Source: Amorphophallus konjac (taxonomy: Eukaryota; Streptophyta; Magnoliopsida; Alismatales; Araceae). From it: DNA of 64,000 bases. The stretch covers positions 76,199,247-76,263,246 of the forward strand of contig CM040128.1 of assembly GCA_022559845.1 (NCBI GenBank), in the 5' to 3' direction. The position numbers and the translations under genes were made by a program. Positions within the stretch are counted from its first letter, which is position 1, and the number at the start of each line of letters is the position of its first letter. The notes under the pieces are model-generated. The model was given only the letters and a program-made list of their open reading frames with translations. It ran no database searches and was not told the DNA's origin. This document shows, in pieces, positions 1 to 9,678 of the stretch.

Positions 1-700
1 AGTGAACACAATCTCATAGATTAAGACCCAGAAGAAGTCATCTCCAGAAAAGTCATCTTCATGCAATTCTTTCATACAGAAGTCATTAACTCAAGCTTTT
101 AGAGCAAAGTACACATGACCAATCATTCATCCAATACATGAGCAATATGGAACCAACTTTCATGAAGTCTTGTATGAATATTTCAAGTCCAAAAATATTA
201 TGAAGAAAATGCATGAAAATATCCAACTAAGACGTTGAAAGCTATTAGATGAAATGAATGAAATGTAGAAGAATCATTGCAATGCAATGAGAGAAGCAAC
301 CCCCTTTTTTTCAATAAGATCTTCATTGACGCACTCCTTTGAGTTCCAAACATGAAGCATGGATTTTGATCCTGCAAATCAAAATATTCAAGGCATGAGA
401 TCCTTAAATACAAATCATTCACATAACTTTAAACATGAACAGAGTTAACTCCCTTTAAGAAGAAGAGCTTCATTGATAGACTCCTTAAGATTCCAAGTAT
501 CAACCATGAAGTTGTGTTCCTACAAACCAACATAAATATAACATTAGTTCCTTAAACACCGAGAGTTCACATGGCTTTCAAGAGTAACCATTGACTCCAT
601 CTTTCAACTCATAAAATCAAGATATACAACATGTTGCTCAATGAAACACGTACACACACAAACACAATCGTTTTGATATCATTGAAACCAAGCACGAACT
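1..700. other. Unrecognised AT-rich flank
   Basis: No credible coding region is visible. The stretch is AT-rich with scattered short ORFs that look like nothing known. Two segments about 147 bp apart resemble each other: one begins near 322 (TTCATTGACGCACTCCTT) and the other near 469 (TTCATTGATAGACTCCTT), and both end in ACATGAAG or CCATGAAG. This suggests a decayed local duplication or the edge of an older repeat. The start of the gypsy D LTR is somewhere around 700 and is not sharply defined. Confidence 0.5.
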
Positions 701-1659
701 ATGGGATGCAACACGTGGGATGGTCCCCGTACGTCGTCGGATTCAGAAGTTGTTTTCCATTGACTTGCGAGTCTACTCCCTTAGTGACCCTCCACTAGTG
801 GTAGCCTGCTTACACGCGTGTGGTCCCACCAGGGAGTGGTGGAGAGGCTACCCTTAGAGATGATTTGTGGATCGATTTCCGTTGGGCCCCATGTTTTGCA
901 GCCAGAGTCCGGCTGAGGGGAAAATCGGTCAGAGGGCCAGACCAGGGACGCACGGTCTGTGTGTGCACACGTGGTTGGGGGCAGTTGGACCCACGTCGAA
1001 GGGAGTGACCCCAGCTAGTCACTCGTTTGTGGTTACTTGTGCGGTGTTCCTGCCTTTGGTAGGAGCTACCACGTCAGGCAGTTCACCTGCGGTGCGGTGT
1101 AAGATGTCAGGGGACGCTACCGACTGTGCTTCTAGTGGGAGGTACTCCTATCGAGTCGAGAATGGCAGACTATCAGTCTGTGTGACTTTGACCTTTGGGT
1201 TTTGGTCGTGTTGACCGTTGAGTTTCGGTTGTCTCGCCGTGGCGCGTGTGTCAGTTCTCATGCCATGGGACTGGTACTAGTAGCTTTACCGAGGTTGCGC
1301 CTTGCTATGCGGTACCCGTGACAAGGTGGTCGGGGTTACACCTTGGACAGCTTGTCCAGGTTGGCCGTGTCCTGGGAGACAGGCTTCTACGGCGCGATTG
1401 CCGTGGGTTTTTTACTTTGGTAGGTGGTACTAGTGTGGTTCGGTAGCCTCGACTGCGAGATCGGGGTGTGCTTTCTGGTACAGTAGGAGTATTTGTAGTG
1501 CCGAGTTTCGACCGGCCACCGGGTTTACTGTTCCTACTGTTACTGTTGCTCTCGTAGTTACAGCTTTCTGTGCTGCCATTGTTTCCGGGTGGGGTTCCAC
1601 GGTATCCCTGCTGAGTCTCTGTTTGGAGACTCATTCCCTACTTTTCAGGTGTGACGGTT
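700..1659 (+). repeat. Gypsy D LTR, left piece (truncated at its 5' side)
   Basis: GC-rich noncoding DNA matching the 3' half of the gypsy B LTR. Shared landmarks in the same order are the stretch around GTGGTGGAG, GGTCTGTGTGTGCACAC, GGGACG and CTTCTAGTGGG; compare 43400-43760. The first roughly 1 kb of the LTR, including its GGCGGCC-rich part, is missing. The LTR is interrupted at 1659 by element C and resumes at 9379. Predicted ORFs here are chance ORFs in GC-rich DNA. Confidence 0.75.
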
Positions 1660-3039
1660 TGATGTGACACACCCTTGGACTTAAGCAAGCAAGCACATTT
1701 GCATTCAAATGGACCGGTATGGGCCACCGCTCTCCCGTCGCTCACCCAAGCCTGGGGTGACTTGGCGATGCCAAGTGGAGGATGAGAGGGTTGGGCCCTT
1801 GCTGGTAGAGGGCCAGCAAGGCCAAAGTTTGTTCCCAAAGGTGTGGAGGCCCAATTCAATGGGGCCGACAAAGTGCCGAGGGCACCAGCTTCACTCTTCC
1901 CCACGGTGATCTCTCAAAGCAACGGGGCTTGAGGATCGAGCTCTCACTCTCATGCCCAGCAGAACTATGAACTAATATTGAAAGACAAGCACTAAATTGG
2001 AGTTAGGTTTGAGCACTTACTCGACCGGTTTGAAGAAACCGGTCCCGCTCGGAGACGAGGGCGAGCGGGGAGGCGAGTGGATCCCCACACGCCGCGTCGG
2101 GGCAGCTTGACCTGTTCAATCTATTACAACACTACACCTCTCCCAGGAGGGGGACCTTGGGTGGGGGTTAGTTGACATTAAAACCAAAACTACCTCCACA
2201 CAGGGAGGGGCCTTCAGCCGGCCAAGCGGGGAGGGGAACTTGGACTAAAAGCAAAGATAGATGTCGAAGCCGGTTCTGCCTGCTCTCTATGATATGGGAC
2301 AGATTGACAAAGTTGTGGCCACAGAACCTGATATGGAATTTTTCTGATGACGGGACTAGTAGGGAATTCTTTGTAACTGGAACGGGAAAACATATGAATT
2401 TTTCCGATTTCTTCTGGCGCCAACGCTGGTCTGGGTGGAGGCTCGAACAGGGTGGTAGCTTCTCGGAACTGGCTGCTTCATGTTTCCAACAGCAGGAAGA
2501 AGAGGATGCGACGGCCGCTCCCGAACTCAGAATCAGGTGCCGCTAATGCCATTGGAACCGTTGACGAGTCCTCTTAGAAGCAAAGCTAGCGGGGAAGCCA
2601 AACATTGTCAGAGAAAACCAGTGGATTCTGAACTCTGATGAGAGGTCGGTGTAGACTGTGGGGAAGCAGAACCGCGCACCCGGGGGAGAAAATTGATAAC
2701 TCTTGGTTCGGGATGCCAAATTGAGATCTACTTTTTGGAGATGAAAGAAGACTAAGAATAGAAGACTTTTGATGAAGAACTCTTGCTCAGATTCCTAGTA
2801 GGATGGCCGCTGTAGATCTTCCACTCTGGTTCTGGTCCTCTGCCTGAGAAGTCTTGCGCAGTCGTGGTAGATCGCCTCCTCCGAACAGCTCCGATCTTGG
2901 AAGTCAGCGGGACTACCACCGTTGGAAAGCTGACTAGGAGATCCTTCCAAAATATATGGTATGCCCTCTGAAGCTTCCAGGTGAAGACCATGGCAGCCTC
3001 TGCAACTGGGCACTCCTCTGCTGCCTGCGAACTGAAAAC

Positions 3040-3670
3040 TATAGGTTGAAGATGGTGGGGGGAAATGGGGTATATGGGAGGGGAAGTGGGGGAGGATGAG
3101 TGTGGGGAGAGCCCTGGCTGTGAGGGGGTCTAGGAGGGGGGTGTTCCAAGGTGTGGATGGGGGAGAATGGGGTCTGGAAGGTGGTGTTTGCAGTGGGTGA
3201 GAGGGACCTGCGAATTTGGGATGGGTGGGGGAGAGAGAAGGAGAGATCTCTCTCTAAAATTTGAAAATGGACCAATGTGGTTAATGGGACTTTGGGGATG
3301 GGAAGGGTTGTGTTGGGAAAGGGAAGGGGTGCTTGGGGAGTGGGGAATTCTCCCTTGGGAGATGAGAGGGTGCTTAGGGAAGGGAGTTGAGTAGGTGGTG
3401 GTTGGGTGGTGGAGTGGGGATTGGGGGGAAGGTCTCTTGGAACTAGGGTGGAGTAATGAGGGTGGGGTAGTTGGGAGGATGAGTAATGAGGGGGAGAGAG
3501 AGAGAATTGATGATGTGGAGGAGAGAGGGGGAGGAGAGGAGAGAGAAAGTGGCACCCTCCTCCTTGAAGAGAGAGAAGAGAGAGAGAAGAGATAGAGAGA
3601 GAAGGGGAATCCACCCCAATAGAGAGAGAGAGAGAGAGAGAGATGTTTGGAGAATCCACTCCAATATGAC
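3040..3670 (+). repeat. Strand-asymmetric polypurine tract in the element C 3' LTR
   Basis: About 600 bp in which the plus strand is overwhelmingly G and A, ending in (GA)n runs near 3540-3650. Read on the minus strand it is CT-rich and gives long Ser/Pro/Leu-rich open frames that I treat as compositional artefacts. The matching tract in the other LTR is at 8400-8990. It lies downstream of the LTR TATA box in the element's own sense, so it would form a pyrimidine-rich untranslated leader. Confidence 0.85.
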
Positions 3671-3735
3671 ACTAGAACTCACTTGATTTAAATTGATCAT
3701 AAAAAGGTTGTTACAAATGAGAGAGGGGAGGGACT

Positions 3736-3744
3736 ATTTATAGA
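3736..3744 (-). promoter_or_regulatory. TATA box copy in the element C 3' LTR
   Basis: Minus-strand TATAAATAG, identical to the copy at 9076-9084 in the 5' LTR. In the 3' LTR it could only drive transcription into flanking DNA. Confidence 0.55.
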
Positions 3745-3950
3745 CTCCATACTTTTCCTAAGACCAAAATAGCCCTGACAAACCCTCAATTGACTAGCAT
3801 GTCCCAAGGGGGGGCGCCCCTGGGCCTAGCCCATTAGTTGGGCCCAATAGCTTAACATACCAACATAATGACACAAGACATAGGGACATGACTCAAGTAA
3901 AATGAAAATTACATCAAATGACTCAAATAGAAATTACATAGGACTCAAAA

Positions 3951-6185
3951 TTAAATAACTAGACCATGCCGGATGCAACCGGGGCGAGGAGACGAGCTGT
4001 GAACGTGGGCATGGGAGGTGATGTCCCCATCATACTCCCGGGGTGCAGAGAACTCGACTCTGTCGAGTAAGTGTCCTTCCCTCCTCGGAGGGTGTAGAAG
4101 TGGTACTGCCCTCAAGTCTTCCGAACGAGACCGATCCATCCACCTGCCGAGATAGCGCTCGTATACCTTGTTCCTGGTGGTAGTGACATGTTCATCCAAT
4201 ATTCGTTCAATGCGCTCACGCTGGGCTCTCTTGGCTGGTGGTCTCTCCTGACGGGTGGGTGCTCTCTCAACGGAGGGAATAGGCTCAATATCCTCACTAG
4301 GTACCACTGTGGGTCCCTTATATGGCACTAGGTCGGCTACATTGAATGTGGGACTCACTCCATACTCCTCGGGGAGATCTAACTCATAGGCATTAGCGCC
4401 AATGCACCTCAGGACCTGGAAGGGACCAGCCCCACGTGGCCTCAGTTTGGAGATGACTCTCGGGGAGAGCCTCTCCTTCCTCACCATCACAAAGTCACCC
4501 ACGTGGAATTCTTGGTGACGCCGAAGGGAGTCAGCCTGCCTCTTATAGATCTCATTTTTCTTGCTAATGTGATTGCAAAGGTTTTCATGCAATTTTGTGT
4601 ATGTTGACATTCTAGGGGTGATGGGTGGACCTCGACAACCAAAACTAGACCAATCATGCTTTGACGTCAAGAAGACTTTGATGGAATGGGGAGGACCGGG
4701 ACATCCATAGGTGATCCGGTCATGCATGGGGGTGACAAATGCTGGGGGTCCCGGATATCCATGAATACTCCTATCATGCCTACGACTCATGATGAGTGAA
4801 GGTGGACCACTACATCCGAATTTGGACCACTCATGCTTTCTACTCGACATGTGGGTGATATGAATGAATGGACCCAACATAGTGTTCATGCCAAGGGTTG
4901 TGGTAAGCCTAGACACATGCATGCTCTTCCCGAAGGTGACTTCCATGTGTATAGGTGTGGGACAACCTTTGAACTCCCATTGGAAAAGATCGAATGGATC
5001 TAAGAAGGTGGTCATCAAGGGGTAGGGCACAACCTTATTACCTAGGGATATGTGGCCCAAGGTCATGGCTCCCAAGGTGTAACCCGGGTCTAGGATGGGG
5101 TGGATTGGGTCAAACATGGTGGGTTGGGATAGGGAAAGGTGGGTGGTGGATAAGGTGGTTGGGTCCCATGGGTTCTTTGACCCCCATTGGAAGGGATCAA
5201 AGGGATCATAAAAAGGGTTATCGAGGGGGAGGGGCCCTATGTCCTCAAGATCCTCAAGTAGTGGTGGGTCATCCTCCTCTAATGAGATAATTGGGCCGAA
5301 GTTCTTTGTGAGTGGGTCGGCCATGAGTGGAGGGCTCGACGTTCTACCCGAGATAAGCAACTCTAATTCATGGATAGCATCGGGCTCATCGAGTATAGGG
5401 AGGAATAATAGGAGGTCACTAGTGTAGTAACCCATGGTGCACATTGAGGTGATGGACCCAATACATAGGTGTAGGAGGTCTAGGCTCCTAGGTTGTTGGG
5501 TCATGGGAGTCAACATGCCAGTCAAATCTAATTGCCATGTTAAGCCTTTGAGAAGGTCCTCTAAGGTTTCCACTTGGTAGGATGTTTGGATTATGGTGTG
5601 ATAGGATGAGAAGGGTATAATGGGAAGGTTTTGCTCTATGGGAGGGCAAACATAGGACATGATGGGGTGAATTGGTCTCTCCTTTAGCCATCTAGCTAGG
5701 GGCCCATCTATGATTATAGTACCTTTTGTGAAGGTTTGTGACTCTTGAAGATCCAGATTATTTGAAGTGGTGAAGGGTTGAGGCTCTTCCTCACCATTGG
5801 TGTGAACTCGGGCTTCCTTATGGGTGGGGAGAGGGTATGGGCTAGCAACTATTCCTATGTGAGTGGGTGTGGCCTCCTTTCTCAAGGGAATGGGAAGATC
5901 TTTTGGAGATGGGGTGATGATGGTTGGGGCATGGTGCACCCGGGGTGGTGAGTGAGGTCGAACTTGGGTTGGGAGTGGAAGTAGTGGTGGCCTAGGTTGG
6001 GGTAGGGTTGGGGTAGGAAGAGGAAGATGGGTGGGTTGAGGGGTTTTGGGAAGATTGTCCTTGGGAGGAGTGTCCTTGTTGGGGGACGATGGCGGGGTAA
6101 TGGTGGTCGGGGTGGGAAATGTTTCAACCACTAGGGACATAGGAAGATGTTTCCTTGTGGGGCATTGTCTGGCGATGTGCGCCAA
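3951..6185 (-). CDS. Element C ORF, continuation: zinc-knuckle half, proline-rich and unknown region, integrase C-terminal/chromodomain-like tail
   Basis: 744 sense codons in the same frame as the Gag segment 6186-6947, separated from it by one TAA. It begins with the second half of a CCHC knuckle (LAHIARQC) and continues through about 100 residues rich in Pro and Thr. About 400 residues follow that I cannot assign. They include two DPFD(P/L)FQW motifs and four spaced GCxGPP-type motifs. The last 200 residues are recognisable: a basic linker with VGDFVMVRKERL, the integrase C-terminal signature GPFQVLRCIGANAYELDLP and FNVADLVPYKG, then a degenerate chromodomain-like stretch (IERILDEHV, YLGRWMDRS). 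Nothing matches aspartic protease, RT, RNase H or the DDE core. The frame crosses into the 3' LTR and stops 82 nt inside it, as is known for CRM-type elements. A long open frame with true homology at both ends argues that it was translated, perhaps with element-encoded enzymes supplied in trans. Confidence 0.8.
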   Translation of the reverse strand: MAHIARQCPTRKHLPMSLVVETFPTPTTITPPSSPNKDTPPKDNLPKTPQPTHLPLPTPTLPQPRPPLLPLPTQVRPHSPPRVHHAPTIITPSPKDLPIPLRKEATPTHIGIVASPYPLPTHKEARVHTNGEEEPQPFTTSNNLDLQESQTFTKGTIIIDGPLARWLKERPIHPIMSYVCPPIEQNLPIIPFSSYHTIIQTSYQVETLEDLLKGLTWQLDLTGMLTPMTQQPRSLDLLHLCIGSITSMCTMGYYTSDLLLFLPILDEPDAIHELELLISGRTSSPPLMADPLTKNFGPIISLEEDDPPLLEDLEDIGPLPLDNPFYDPFDPFQWGSKNPWDPTTLSTTHLSLSQPTMFDPIHPILDPGYTLGAMTLGHISLGNKVVPYPLMTTFLDPFDLFQWEFKGCPTPIHMEVTFGKSMHVSRLTTTLGMNTMLGPFIHITHMSSRKHEWSKFGCSGPPSLIMSRRHDRSIHGYPGPPAFVTPMHDRITYGCPGPPHSIKVFLTSKHDWSSFGCRGPPITPRMSTYTKLHENLCNHISKKNEIYKRQADSLRRHQEFHVGDFVMVRKERLSPRVISKLRPRGAGPFQVLRCIGANAYELDLPEEYGVSPTFNVADLVPYKGPTVVPSEDIEPIPSVERAPTRQERPPAKRAQRERIERILDEHVTTTRNKVYERYLGRWMDRSRSEDLRAVPLLHPPRREGHLLDRVEFSAPREYDGDITSHAHVHSSSPRPGCIRHGLVI
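4624..4838 (-). repeat. Four-copy HDxSxxGCxGPP peptide repeat
   Basis: Within the unknown part of the element C ORF, four short units recur every 53-67 bp: HEWSKFGCSGPP, HDRSIHGYPGPP, HDRITYGCPGPP and HDWSSFGCRGPP. The His, Gly and Gly-Pro-Pro positions are retained in all four and the Cys in three. I know no family with this signature. Confidence 0.75.
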
Positions 6186-6947
6186 TTAGTGGCACTTATA
6201 ACATTCCGGCTCGCATTTACCCGGGGTTATTTCATTCACTTCTATCTCCAATGGGCTCTTTCCCTTTTGAGAAGGGGTGAGGTGAGGGGTGGCGGAGGGG
6301 ACTAATGAGGCTTGAGTGGTGTGGGTTGTGAGATGAGATTTTGGTTGGGTTATGAGGAATTGAGGAATTGGAGCCTTGGGTTGGCCGGGTGGGGATGGTG
6401 GAGTTGAAATGCTCTTTGGGCTTTGGTGATCCGGGTAGGAGGGGAAAACATATCTAGCCCTAAGTTGATCCTTCATGTCCTCCCATGTGGTGAGGGGAGC
6501 TTCCCTTCTAATTATCCTTAAGCTTTCAATTTTTAACCAATGAGTTTGAGCCCTTTTGGTTAGTTGCATTTTGGCACATCGAACCTTCCTATCCTCGGGC
6601 ATGGGATTCCTCTCAAAGTAATGGTCCATTGATGCCTCCCAAACTAAATAGTCATTAAGATGAGTTCCATCAAAAGTGGGAGGTGAGGGACATGTCCTTC
6701 TATCGTCCGTCCTTGGGACGGGCCCATTTTCTCCAAGTTGGTTGAGTCGACCCGATATGTTATCAAGCCACTCATTGGCATAGGTCAAGGCCTTCATGAG
6801 GTAGTTGACATGACCAGGGAGGTTATGTGTGTTAGTGGTAGACATCCCTTGGTGGTTTGGACTTATGGAGAGGGCCGATTGGTAAGGTCGGTATGAGGTG
6901 GCTATACTAGTGGACAAGAGCGATGCACTAGAAGACTCTAAATGCAT
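6186..6947 (-). CDS. gag: Element C Gag (capsid/nucleocapsid), interrupted in the zinc knuckle
   Basis: 253 codons starting with ATG at 6947, 45 nt downstream of the primer binding site. Residues about 95-170 look like the retrotransposon Gag (capsid) domain of Ty3/gypsy elements: FDGTHLNDYLVWEASMDHYF, then KVRCAKMQLTKRAQTHW and LTTWEDMKDQLRARY. The C-terminal 60 residues are Pro/Thr-rich. The frame reaches the first half of a CCHC zinc knuckle (CYKCH) and meets a TAA stop at 6186-6188; the second half follows in the same frame. Capsid assembly and RNA binding are the expected roles in virus-like particles. The stop leaves the knuckle incomplete unless it is read through. Confidence 0.85.
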   Translation of the reverse strand: MHLESSSASLLSTSIATSYRPYQSALSISPNHQGMSTTNTHNLPGHVNYLMKALTYANEWLDNISGRLNQLGENGPVPRTDDRRTCPSPPTFDGTHLNDYLVWEASMDHYFERNPMPEDRKVRCAKMQLTKRAQTHWLKIESLRIIRREAPLTTWEDMKDQLRARYVFPSYPDHQSPKSISTPPSPPGQPKAPIPQFLITQPKSHLTTHTTQASLVPSATPHLTPSQKGKSPLEIEVNEITPGKCEPECYKCH

Positions 6948-6991
6948 ATGCGCATCCTAGGACCAACTTGATAGAGACAAGTTATGAACTT

Positions 6992-7003
6992 GCTCTGATA
7001 CCA
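6992..7003 (-). promoter_or_regulatory. Element C primer binding site (tRNA-Met)
   Basis: Minus-strand TGGTATCAGAGC, three bases after the end of the 5' LTR (CATCA at 7007). It is complementary to the 3' end of plant initiator tRNA-Met, the usual primer for minus-strand DNA synthesis in these elements, and it fixes the orientation of element C. Confidence 0.92.
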
Positions 7004-8399
7004 ATTTGATGTGACACACCCTTGGACTTAAGCAAGCAAGCACATTCGCATTCAAATGGACCGGTATGGGCCACCGCTCTCCCGTCGCTCACCTAAGCCC
7101 GGGGTGACTTGGCGATGCCAAGTGGAGGATGTGAGGGTTGGGCCCTTGCTGGTAGAGGGCCAGCAAGGCCAAAGTTTGTTCCCAAAGGTGTGGAGGCCCA
7201 ATTCAATGGGGCCGACAAAGTGCCGAGGGCACCGGCTTTACTCTTCCCCACGGTGATCTCTCAAAGCAACGGGGCTTGAGGATCGAGCTCTCACTCTCAC
7301 GGCCAGCAGAACTATGAACTAATATTGAAAGACAAGCACTAAATTGGAGCTAAGTTTGAGCACTTACTCGACCGGTTTGAAGAAACCAGTCCCGCTCGGA
7401 GATGAGGGCGAGCGGGGAGGCGAGTGGATCCCCACACACCGCGTCGGGGCAGCTTGACCTGTTCAATCTATTACAACACTACACCTCTCGCAGGAGGGGG
7501 ACCTTGGGGTGGGGGTTAGTTGACATTACAACCAAAACTACCTCCACACAGGGAGGGGCCTTCAGCCGGCCAAGCGGGGAGGGGAACTTGGACTAAAAGC
7601 AAAGATAGATGTCGAAGCCGGTTCTGCCTGCTCTCTGTGATATGGGACAGACTGACAGAGTTGTGGCCACAGAACCTGATCTGGAATTTTTATGATGACG
7701 GGACTAGTGGGGAATTCTTCGTAACTGGAATGGGAAAACATCTGAATTTTTCCAATTTCTTCTGGCGCCAACGTTGGTCAGGGTGGAGGCTCGAACAGGG
7801 TGGTAGCTTCTCGGAACTGGCTGCTTCAGGTTTCCAACAGCAGGAAGAAGAGGATGCCACGATAGCTCCTGAACTCAGAATCAGATGCCGCTAGAAACGT
7901 TGGAACCGTTGACAAGTCCTCTTCAAAGAAAAACTAATGGAGAAGCCAAACGTTGTCGTATAAGACCAGTGGGCTCTGAACTCTGATGGAGGTTGGTGTA
8001 GACTGTGGGGAAGTAGAACCACGCACCCGGGGGAGAAAATTGATAACTCTTGGTTCCGGATGCCAAATTCAGTTCTGCTTTTTGGAGATGAAATAAGACT
8101 CAGAATAGAAGACGTTTGATGAAGAACTCTTTCTCAGATTCCCAGTAGGATGGCCGCTGTAGATCTTCCACTATGGTTCTGGTCCTCTGCCTGAGAAGTC
8201 TTACGCAGTCGTGGTAGATCGCCTCCTCCGAACACCTCCGATCTTGGAAGTCGGCAGGACTACCACCGTTGGAAAGCTGACTGGGAGAAGCTTCCAACAA
8301 TATATAGTATACCCTCTGAAGCTTCCTGGTGAAGATGTGGCAGCCTCTGCAACTGGGCACTCCTCTGCTGCCTGCGAACTGAAAACTGTAGGTTGAAGA

Positions 8400-8990
8400 T
8401 GGTGGGGGAAAATAGGGTATATGGGAGGGGAAGTGGGGGAGGATGAGTGTGGAGAGAGCCCTGGCTGTGAGGGGGTCTAGGAGGGGGGTGTTCCACGGTG
8501 TGGATGGGGGAGAATGGGGTCTGGAAGCTGGTGTTTACAGTGGGTGAGAGGGGAGCTGTGAATTTGGGATGGGTGGGGGAGAGAGAAGGAGAGATCTCTC
8601 TCTAAAATTTGAAAATGGACCAATGTGGTTAATGGGGCTTTGGGGATAGGAAGGGTTGTGTTGGGAAAGGGAAGGGGTGCTTGGGGAGTGGGGAATTCTC
8701 CCTTGGGAGATGAGAGGGTGCTTAGGGAAGGGAGTTGAGTAGGTGGTGGTTGGGTGGTGGAGTGGGGATTGGGGGGAAGGTCTCTTGGAACTAGGGTGGA
8801 GTAATGAGGGTGGGGTAGTTGGGAGGATGAGTAATGAGGGGGAGAGAGAGAGAATTGATGATGTGGAGGAGAGAGGGGGAGGAGAGGAGAGAGAAAGTGG
8901 CACCCTCCTCCTTGAAGAGAGAGAAGAGAGAGAGAGAAGAGATAGAGAGAGAAGGGGAATCCACCCCAATAGAGAGAGAGAGAGAGGTTT
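8400..8990 (+). repeat. Polypurine tract in the element C 5' LTR
   Basis: Counterpart of 3040-3670, with the same G/A bias on the plus strand and a slightly shorter (GA)n end. In the element's sense it is a polypyrimidine tract downstream of the TATA box. Confidence 0.85.
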
Positions 8991-9075
8991 AGAGAATCCA
9001 CTCTAATTTGACACTAGAACTCACTTGATTTAAATTGATTATAAAAAGGTTGTTACAAATGAGAGAGGGGAGGGA

Positions 9076-9084
9076 CTATTTATA
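9076..9084 (-). promoter_or_regulatory. Element C promoter TATA box
   Basis: Minus-strand TATAAATAG about 290 bp inside the 5' LTR. Transcription would be expected to start about 30 bp further along the minus strand, near 9045-9050, just before the pyrimidine-rich leader. Confidence 0.6.
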
Positions 9085-9378
9085 GACTCCATACTTTTCC
9101 TAAGACCAAAATAGCCCTAACAAACCCTCAATTGACTAGCATGTCCCAAGGGGGGCGCCCCTGGGCCTAGCCCATTAGTTGGGCCCAATAGCTTAACATA
9201 CCAACATAATGACACAAGACCTAGGGACATGACTCAAGTAAAATGAAAATTACATCAAATGACTCAAATAGAAATTACATAGGACTCAAAATTAAATAAC
9301 TAGACCATGTCGGATGCAACCGGGGCGAGGAGACGAGCTGTGAACGTGGGCATGGGAGGTGATGTCCCCATCACGGTT

Positions 9379-9678
9379 CTTCCTCGAGGTTCGAGGGTGC
9401 TATTCAGAGGTTCTCAGTTGCCAGCTCGCCGGGCCCAGTGTTCACTCGCATGTGGTACGTTTTCACTGCTTTAGACTGTACTTTCTGTTGGACTGGACTC
9501 TGTTATAGCTGTAGTTGTTTATTTATTTCTGTTAATTGTTGAATTATCCTACTTTATTTCCTATTTCTTTGTGCCTCCACACTCCTTTTAGCCCTTCCGA
9601 GCCCTCTCGGCTCGTGGGCGGCGGTTCAAGTCTCGGGTTATCGGGCCTTCCCGGTAATCGGATTCTCGGGTCGTTACA
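9379..9678 (+). repeat. Gypsy D LTR, right piece
   Basis: Continues the LTR interrupted at 1659. It ends with the family's terminal block: CTCCTTTTAGCCCTTCCGAG, GGCTCGTGGGCGGCGG and finally GGTCGTTACA at 9678, matching 26200-26301. The next base begins an inverted copy of the same LTR type (gypsy A), so this is an LTR end lying inside another LTR. Confidence 0.8.

Larger units (their letters stand above)
1660..4032 (-). repeat. Element C 3' LTR
   Basis: 2373-bp repeat matching 7007-9373. On the coding (minus) strand it starts TGATGGGGACATCACC at 4032 and ends CATCA at 1660. The long element ORF runs 82 nt into it before stopping at 3951. It also holds a TATA box (3736-3744) and a long purine-rich tract. 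ORFs in the tract and in the 1700-2550 part are not convincing. Confidence 0.93.
1660..9373 (-). mobile_element. Element C: complete pol-less chromovirus-like LTR retrotransposon
   Basis: Two long direct repeats (1660-4032 and 7007-9373) begin TGATGTGACACACC and end CCCCATCA in plus-strand reading, giving perfect TGATG/CATCA ends. They are flanked by the 5-bp target duplication CGGTT (1655-1659 and 9374-9378). A tRNA-Met primer binding site on the minus strand next to the right-hand repeat gives the orientation. The LTRs are similar in length (2373 and 2367 bp), with only scattered differences in the stretches compared by eye, so the insertion is fairly young. The internal region is only about 3 kb and holds one long frame with Gag at one end and an integrase C-terminal domain at the other, without protease, RT, RNase H or integrase core. 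The LTR ends and the run of the frame into the 3' LTR resemble the CRM (centromeric retrotransposon) clade of chromoviruses; that placement is inference. Confidence 0.93.
7007..9373 (-). repeat. Element C 5' LTR
   Basis: 2367-bp partner of 1660-4032. On the minus strand U3 runs from 9373 to the TATA box at 9076-9084, about 290 bp. The rest is a roughly 2-kb leader that includes the CT-rich tract (8990-8400), before the primer binding site at 7003. Confidence 0.93.

Noticed and set aside
3039..3672. Long Ser/Pro/Leu-rich ORFs on the minus strand (up to 206 codons), repeated at 8477-9001
   Set aside because: They lie in the CT-rich LTR tract, all three frames are open there because of composition, and the reading differs in length and frame between the two LTRs.
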